In this document: positions 58,405-64,000 of the stretch, one piece after another
Position numbering within the stretch: position 1 is the stretch's first letter
Layout: each line of letters begins with the position of its first letter
Assembly (NCBI GenBank): GCA_948567375.1
Contig: OX419760.1
Span: forward strand, 53,382,001 to 53,446,000
Direction: 5' to 3'
DNA from: Lunularia cruciata
Taxonomy: Eukaryota; Streptophyta; Marchantiopsida; Lunulariales; Lunulariaceae
Length of the DNA stretch: 64,000 nucleotides
The notes under the pieces: generated by a model
Told to the model about the DNA's origin: nothing
What the model saw: the letters and a program-made list of their open reading frames with translations, nothing else
Database searches by the model: none
Program-made: the position numbers and the translations under genes

Positions 58405-60306
58405 TGTGGCAACCCGACAAGTAGCACTTTTGCGGTAATCAGGTAAGTAAAGTTTGTTCCCGTAGAGATCGAATCAGAAATTTCCAAATACAAAGCAAAG
58501 TAACAATCTTCAGTTCTTCTTGGTTGCATCTTTAATCTCTCAGGTAGAAACCACACCCTGAAGAGAGTAATAAGCACTGATTCACAATCTCATCACAAAT
58601 TCACACTCCTTAATCACAAGTCCATCAAATCTTTCCAAACAATCTTGATGGTGATGATTCAAGCTCTTCTAAAAATGGCACTTCACTACAAAATGACTTT
58701 GCCTCTGAATTGTGTTCCACCCCTCCACTGAAGGCACAACTTCCTTGATCAAAATTGCTTCACATCAACATTGCGCTGCACTCACAAATGAAGAATACTA
58801 CCAACACTACAATTCCTTTCAGATTTGTCAAGACATTGTTCCGATTGCACTTTACTCAAGATCAAACACACAGAGTAAAGATCAAGGCTACGGAATCCAA
58901 CATCCAACAAGCACATTGACTTGCACTTCAAAATTCTCCAAACACTTACAAGCACAAACACAATGTTGATACTCAAAATTAAGCTCAAACGACAAGCACT
59001 GCTTCATAGCAATTTGCTTTATCTATTCTCAGAAATAATGAGCATTGAACAACATTTGGCTATGAATGCCACTCTTAAACAGTGAAGCAAATTATAGTTA
59101 CTAACAACTATATCATCCTACAACAACTTTTCCTACCTGCAAATCCAAAATGACAAACCATCTCTTCATATCTGCCTCTTCAAATCTCAAAATTGTCATT
59201 ACTCCGATGTCTACTTCTTCCTTGGTTTCCAATCCCAAAGTAACTTCACTTACTACTCTATCCTCGGGTTTCACAACTACTAATTCTTCTACCAATTCTA
59301 ACACTTGTTCTTCCTGATCTACAATTCCACTAGTAGGTACTCTTTCTAAACCTTTATCTTCCAACCCACTCTCCTCTAAAGTGTCAAATGTCAAATCCAA
59401 AGACACTTGCACTCCTATCTCTCTTACTTTGGGTCTAGCTACTATCAATTCCTTTACTAATTCTTCTATGTTCTCATCAAGAATTGTAATTGAAAGCATG
59501 GGTACACTATCTACGCCTTCAATTTGCAACCCACTTTCCCCTAATCACTCACGTAACTGACCCAAAGACAATTATTATCTTTATCTTGCACTTAAGGTTC
59601 ATTTATTATTGTCATTTCTCTTCTAATTCTATCTTATTTTCAATCAGTACTGAAATTGAAGTCATGGGTATTGTAAATATCTTCTTTCCATACTCTAACT
59701 TCCTATAACGCCTCTGGCAAGATTCCCAAAGTCACCTTCATTGCACTCCAAGGTCTGACTATGTTGGGTTGAATCATATTTTTCTTGAGGTGAAGTCTTT
59801 AGACCCAAAGTCATGTAAACCCGAAGTCCAAAGTCCAAAGTTGTATAGACCCAAAGACACTAATCCAATGACACTAAACTACTTTGTACATCTACTCCTA
59901 AAACTTCAAATGCTTGTAACTTCTTTTAAAGACTTTCAAACTCTATGATTTTGGTGGCAATGGAAAGCCCTGAACGAGATGCTTTCAATGAGATATAGCA
60001 CACATGATTTGGATATGTTGTCGTTGAAATACAGCCCCCAAAAGAATCCTGACCTCCAATTCTCATTCCTCTTTCGGGTCTGCACTCCTTCATCATCTAA
60101 TCCAAGTTTTTCCTCCTCTGACACAAAGTAAAATCCGTTGGGTTTGATCTAATCCGAGTCCTCCTTCCTCCTACACAAAGTCTACTTCTTTGGGCTGAAT
60201 CAAATTACAAACTTCTCGTCGTTTATTCTCCATTTGGGTTCAATTTAGTTTTAGTAATGCATTTCTTCTTTAAAACTCGTCCAAAATGAAAAATGTGTGT
60301 ACCACA
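58405..60306 (-). mobile_element. Short, divergent LTR1-type solo LTR, 1902 bp
   Basis: From TGTGGCAACCCGAC to ...GTGTGTACCACA with perfect AGAGA duplications (58400-58404 and 60307-60311). The first 700 bp match the LTR1 tail. The rest is only distantly related: most of the ORF is absent and 59530-60300 holds no supported gene, only repeats of ACCCAAAG/CCGAAGTCC-like motifs near 59790-59870. It represents a separate LTR1 subfamily about half the usual size. Confidence 0.88.
59113..59529 (-). pseudogene. Residual C-terminal part of the LTR1 ORF in the short LTR
   Basis: 138 open codons. The stretch VQVSLDLTFDTLEESG...LERVPTSGIVDQEEQVLEL matches the acidic C-terminal tail of the 858-codon frame (VQMSSELPLETLEKSG...LDRLPTSEISDQERELLDL), with substitutions spread over the length but the frame kept. 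No N-terminal region or full coiled coil is present. Confidence 0.65.
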
Positions 60307-60311
60307 AGAGA

Positions 60312-60626
60312 AGTCAAGGAAGGATCAGGGAGTTGGAAGAGGCAAGAGCAGTTGCTATGGTTTGAGTGGAGCAAAGGAAACAAAAGGAGAGCTATGACAA
60401 GAGGCAAGGCAAGAAGAAGGTGGAGCTTTGCAAAGAAGGTGATTGTGTAATGTTGTTTGATTCCATTCTATTCAAGAGAGTGCAAAAGAAGTTCTTGCCT
60501 AAATACTTTGGACCTTTCATAGTGGAGAAGATGTGGGGAAATTACACCTTTGATCTCAAGGAGTTGGGAGGAAGATACTTTGATAGGATTAACCATGAGA
60601 AATTGAAAATGTATCATAGAAGGTAG
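60312..60626 (+). pseudogene. H Gag-Pol C-terminus
   Basis: Last about 100 codons of H's pol, ending ...YFDRINHEKLKMYHRR at the TAG 60626, with the PKYFGPFIV block near 60500. It carries a nonsense codon near 60362 and a small deletion. Confidence 0.88.
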
Positions 60627-60659
60627 AGAGACCTTCAGTTTGACGACAAAGTGAAAACT

Positions 60660-60674
60660 TAGTCCGGGGGTAAA
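60660..60674 (+). other. Polypurine tract of H
   Basis: TAGTCCGGGGGTAAA directly before the 3' LTR. Confidence 0.85.
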
Positions 60675-61382
60675 TGTAACATCTATTTGTGCATGTGTGT
60701 GGTATTGTGATATTTAGCTTGGTACTACAAATACTTGAGAAATATGATTTATATAGAGATAAAAAATAGTCTTACATTAGTCATGATTAGCTAAAGTTAG
60801 TCATAGCTAAGATAGAGGGGACATTACTCTAGAGGAAGTGGAAAAGATGAGCACCACTATTTTGGATTCTAGTGTGTTGACTTGGTATTATTCCTAGGTG
60901 TTTGAATTTGAGGAAATAATTGAGAACTCTTGGGCCCACAAGCTTTTTTGTTTTGGATTCTTCTATAGTCCAAGGATAATCCATGTGAAAGAATCCTTGA
61001 CTTAGTTGTTGGGTCAAGATAAGATCACATGCTTAGTGGAATATGTCCATGGATGGATATTCCTTTATAATTTTTGACTTGACTTGACTTGACTTGACTT
61101 GACTTGACTTTTAGACTAGTAACTTGAGTTATTGTGGTAAATAGTAACTTTAGTGCAAAACTATTTCACAAGTGTATAAACAAGGGGTGAGGAGGTACTC
61201 ATGATCCTTTCATTTGCAACTATATCTCTCATTGAGTTCTCTAATGAGCAATGTCTTGAGTCTTGGAGTGTTAGCCTTGGAGGAGTATGATGGAGTTGGG
61301 GTTCTTTGCCTTCTTAGTCCATGGTGTGCTACCATTATAGCCATCAAAGGTTCATCCTGAGTGAGAGACAGGCCGGCTCACA
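60675..61382 (+). repeat. 3' LTR of element H
   Basis: TGTAACATCT...GGCCGGCTCACA, 708 bp, with many differences from the 5' LTR at 6274. It contains an expanded GACTT repeat. Confidence 0.92.
61076..61110 (+). repeat. (GACTT)7 microsatellite in the H 3' LTR
   Basis: Seven tandem GACTT units. The paired 5' LTR and the B2 and C LTRs have only one or two near-units (GACTTTACTTGACTT), so this expanded after insertion. Confidence 0.95.
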
Positions 61383-63899
61383 AGTCAAATAATTCATATC
61401 CATACCCTCACCTAACACCTGACGCTTGGATGCTTCTGACACTACTGGAATAGCGGTAATACCCTTGCAAAAACCCATCACATGCTCTATCTCATTGGTA
61501 TTGCACTCCACCAATTGTTGCAATTGTGAGTCACAAGACCTCCCTTTCAAAAAGCATGAGAGCTTGAGAAACTCATAAGTGTAGGAAAAGTGGCTCTAGG
61601 CTATCCAACTAGGTTCACCACTGCCATAGGTGACCTTTCAGCCACTAGTGTTTGAGATTGATGCCCAACATCCAAGATATCATCAACAATGATGTGGTCT
61701 AGTAGTTGAATCCCATCATAAGAGCATTGTAGAACCTCTCTAGGTAAGAGGTTCGTCCACCAAAGACAAAGATGATGAGCCCGCAATCCCAATCTAGCTT
61801 CATCTAACAATACAATAGGTCCCATCCAATAATGGACTTGATGTGTACTTGCCATCACTCTAGTGTGAGAATCACCTATCAAAGGAACGTTCTCCAAAAG
61901 GTAATTTGGAAAAACAGACTGATGGACTTGGAGATGTCAAAGTATGTGTAATATCTTCCAAAACACACCAAAATGGGCATCTTAAAGACCCAAACCTTTG
62001 CCAACACGTGTATATCCCTAACATGGCCATCCAACAATCACTAAGTAAAAGGGACCATGTCTTTCCAAGTCTTGAACCACCAGCAAGGAAATGTTTGCAT
62101 GTAGGATCTTTTGGTAACCCCTGACTGCTAACATTGGTAATAACTCAAGATACCAATAAGCCAAGTATGCCACATGATGGAGAGAGAGACTTGCCTAGCA
62201 GTCTCATCTCTCTCCACATACAAGTACCTTTGCACTCATATATTTTCCCGTAGTACTGTAGCTAGTCCAATGCTAATCCCACCAAACAACTCCAATAGAC
62301 ATACTCCCTCTATTGGATACTGCCAAGCAATGAGTGTGGTATCCAAAGATATCAAGATAATTGAATCTAGAAGCTCATCCTCACACTCATCTCTTGGTGG
62401 TACAAAGGCTCCATTCCAAGCCTATTGCACCAACCAAACTACATGCTATTGAAATGCCTCTTCCAAACTCCACAATGGAACATCAAGGTGGATAGAACAA
62501 TCCCACTTGTACTACAAATTTGAGTGTTCTCCTCTAGTACTGGAGTATCCTCCACATGGATATTCTCCTCCAATAAATCACTAGGCCAAGTAGCTACACC
62601 ATTGACAGCTTAAACTGATGTTGCCATGGTCCCCAACTATAGTGAGCCAAGATTGCCACTACTAAAGCATATTGGTAGGCGATATACTCGTCCCTCACCT
62701 GATTGCCAACTTGGTCTATAGGAGGTTATCTCCTCCCAATAGTTGATGTTGCTCCCCCCACTAGCACATCATATGACTCAACTATTGTCACAATAGCCTG
62801 AGCTCTCACCACTGAGCTATCAGTTGGGTGACTAGGCTGAACGTGGACAAAAAGCTCCCCATGTGTGATGTACTATGTCAAACCACCACCTAGAGATGTC
62901 TAGACCTGAAATGGACACCTCTCCACATCAGTATTTTGTAACTCTAGACCAACAACTGCAACCTTCCCCAACATAAGGTGCACACCCAAGTCAAGTAAAA
63001 CCTTCTATGGTGTATAGACCTTCCTTGAAGGTCCCATCAAATGAAAACTCCCCTTCTATTTATCCAACAAGACAATACCAAGTGTAAACCACGCTTGCTC
63101 AAAGGCCGGTCTAGTTGGTAACTCCTCTAATTTAGCCATTGCGGCTTACCACAAACTATTGGTTGCTGAGCAAATCCCATGCTCCTCAACCAAGTCAATT
63201 CCACTATCAACCACCTTTGCTCTAGTAGTAAGGACCACATCATCCCTACCCTCACAAAGCATGGCAGCCAACTAGAACAGTAGGGCTGAGTCAACTCTCA
63301 ATGTACACATGTCACTAGTTGAAAATAAAGGATAGCGCATAATTAGTTGAGCCACCCCCAACATCATGCTAGACTCAGTCTGTGTAGTAGCAGGTGGTTG
63401 ACTAGTAGTAGTCCATCATGCACTCCATCACCACCTACCACACTTGCACTAGGATAATTAAGAGCCATGGATGATGTCTATAGGGCCTCAGAAAGCATGA
63501 AAGATTGAGGAAGTCTGACTTGTCTCCCAACCTCTCTTCTCTGTGGGTCCAACTCCATTGATACTCCTCTAAGCTTTAGAGCATGTATTGCATTCTTAGT
63601 CACTATGGTGGAGGCATCTACCTGTGCTGCTCCACACATGAAATCCAAGGCATCTCTATCACTAGCATATGAGGTGGAAGCCTCTACACCCAAATCTAAT
63701 CTCCTCTGAGCTATGGCCATGCTAGCCAATCTCTGCTCCAACTACTCAATCCGAGTAGTCATGATTGTATCAAAAGTTAGGGCAACTACTACACCTCTAC
63801 TAGGTGTGGATCTTGTACCACCACCTCTAGCACCTTGTCCTCCATAACCTAGAGCTCCTCTACCACTTTCCATAGCAGCCCTACCACTCCGTAGCTTTG
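61383..63899 (-). pseudogene. Element D gag-side remnant
   Basis: Minus-strand coding-like remains, the longest at 61897-61601 (98 aa) and 63741-63478 (87 aa). I see no knuckle or protease motif clear enough to name. It is assigned to D because it adjoins H's right duplication (AGTC) as 3269-6273 adjoins the left one, and because its orientation fits gag upstream of the RT and integrase on the left. Confidence 0.5.
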
Positions 63900-64000
63900 T
63901 GTGACAACCCGGCAAATATCACTTTTGCGGTAATCGGGTAAGTAAAGTTCGTTCCCGCAGAGATACGGTCACAAATGTCTAAATACAAAGCAAAGTAACA
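63900..64000 (-). repeat. LTR1-family LTR, 3' end, cut by the window edge
   Basis: TGTGACAACCCGGCAAATATC and the following 80 bp match the conserved LTR1 tail. No PBS lies on its left side (63850-63899), so it is not the 5' LTR of the sequence next to it but an independent insertion. Confidence 0.88.

Larger units (their letters stand above)
6274..61382 (+). mobile_element. Element H: family 2 Ty3/gypsy, decayed, carrying three LTR1 insertions
   Basis: H is bounded by a 5' LTR at 6274-6964 and a 3' LTR at 60675-61382, with GGTC (6270-6273) and AGTC (61383-61386) as a 4-bp duplication with one mismatch. Subtracting the three LTR1-family insertions (7831-11604, 16139-57889, 58405-60306) leaves a family 2 element in the same order as the intact copy C. 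Its gag-pol has many stops, frameshifts and a 183-bp deletion in integrase, so H cannot move by itself. It is the host layer for almost the whole window. Confidence 0.9.
3269..63899 (-). mobile_element. Element D: old, decayed Ty3/gypsy element, split by H
   Basis: Minus-strand pol remains lie at 3269-6273 and further upstream-type (gag-side) sequence lies at 61383-63899; everything between is element H and what H carries. The order on the minus strand is gag side (right), then RT, RNase H and integrase (left), the Ty3/gypsy order. Neither LTR of D itself is recognisable: both edges abut LTR1-family LTRs (3268 and 63900) without a PBS or PPT. Every frame has many stops. This is the outermost and oldest layer of the nest. 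Confidence 0.7.

Noticed and set aside
61076-61110. CRISPR-like or minisatellite array
   Set aside because: A plain 5-bp tandem repeat without spacers, inside an LTR.
63478-63741. Small ORF as a possible host gene
   Set aside because: No gene structure around it; it fits the decayed gag side of D.
3269-63899. D as the internal region of a full LTR1 element, with 1-3268 and 63900-64000 as its LTRs
   Set aside because: No PBS next to 63900 and no PPT next to 3269, and its pol is unlike that of A and B.

Overview
The window looks like intergenic DNA from a large, repeat-rich plant nuclear genome. All of it can be explained by Ty3/gypsy-type LTR retrotransposons nested inside one another, and I see no convincing host gene, RNA gene or CRISPR array. 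The poor removal of old copies, the very long LTRs and the mix of decayed and fresh elements suggest a gymnosperm such as a conifer. That assignment is inference, because no host gene is present to test it.

The layout was solved from LTR termini (TG...CA), target-site duplications (TSDs), primer-binding sites (PBS) and polypurine tracts (PPT). An old, badly decayed minus-strand element D (3269-6273 and 61383-63899) carries a plus-strand element H of a second family (6274-61382). H was hit three times by a third family, LTR1: a solo LTR at 7831-11604 (TSD GTCAT), a full element A at 16139-57889 (TSD AACCT/AACCC), and a short solo LTR at 58405-60306 (TSD AGAGA). Element B (27773-55832, LTR1 family, TSD ACATT) sits inside the 5' LTR of A. 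Element B2 (36230-51871, family 2, TSD GTTC) sits inside the gag of B. Element C (40321-48122, family 2, opposite strand, TSD GACC) sits inside the Gag-Pol of B2. This gives six nested levels. More LTR1 DNA lies at both window edges (1-3268, itself one LTR inside another, and 63900-64000).

The LTR1 family (A, B and the solo LTRs) is about 13.7 kb unnested, with LTRs of about 3.77 kb. Each full-size LTR contains a reading frame of about 855 codons on the same strand as gag-pol. Its product would have a conserved N-terminal region, an acidic linker and a long coiled coil. A TATA box lies just ahead of the frame and a second conserved TATA-like box lies about 665 bp before the LTR end. No copy here is fully open, but the frame can be followed in all five longer copies. 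The internal region (PBS, Gag with three CCHC knuckles, protease, RT, RNase H, integrase, PPT) is Athila/Tat-like, and A and B share an in-frame UAG between RT and RNase H.

Family 2 (H, B2, C) is about 7.8 kb with LTRs of about 0.69 kb and makes 4-bp TSDs. C is structurally complete: both LTRs look identical, and it has a PBS, a 56-codon leader ORF, a separate CCHC zinc-knuckle ORF, one uninterrupted 1608-aa Gag-Pol frame and a PPT. It is the youngest insertion and the only element in the window that looks able to move on its own. The usual logic applies: Gag packages the RNA, RT/RNase H copies it from the tRNA primer and the PPT, and integrase inserts the cDNA.
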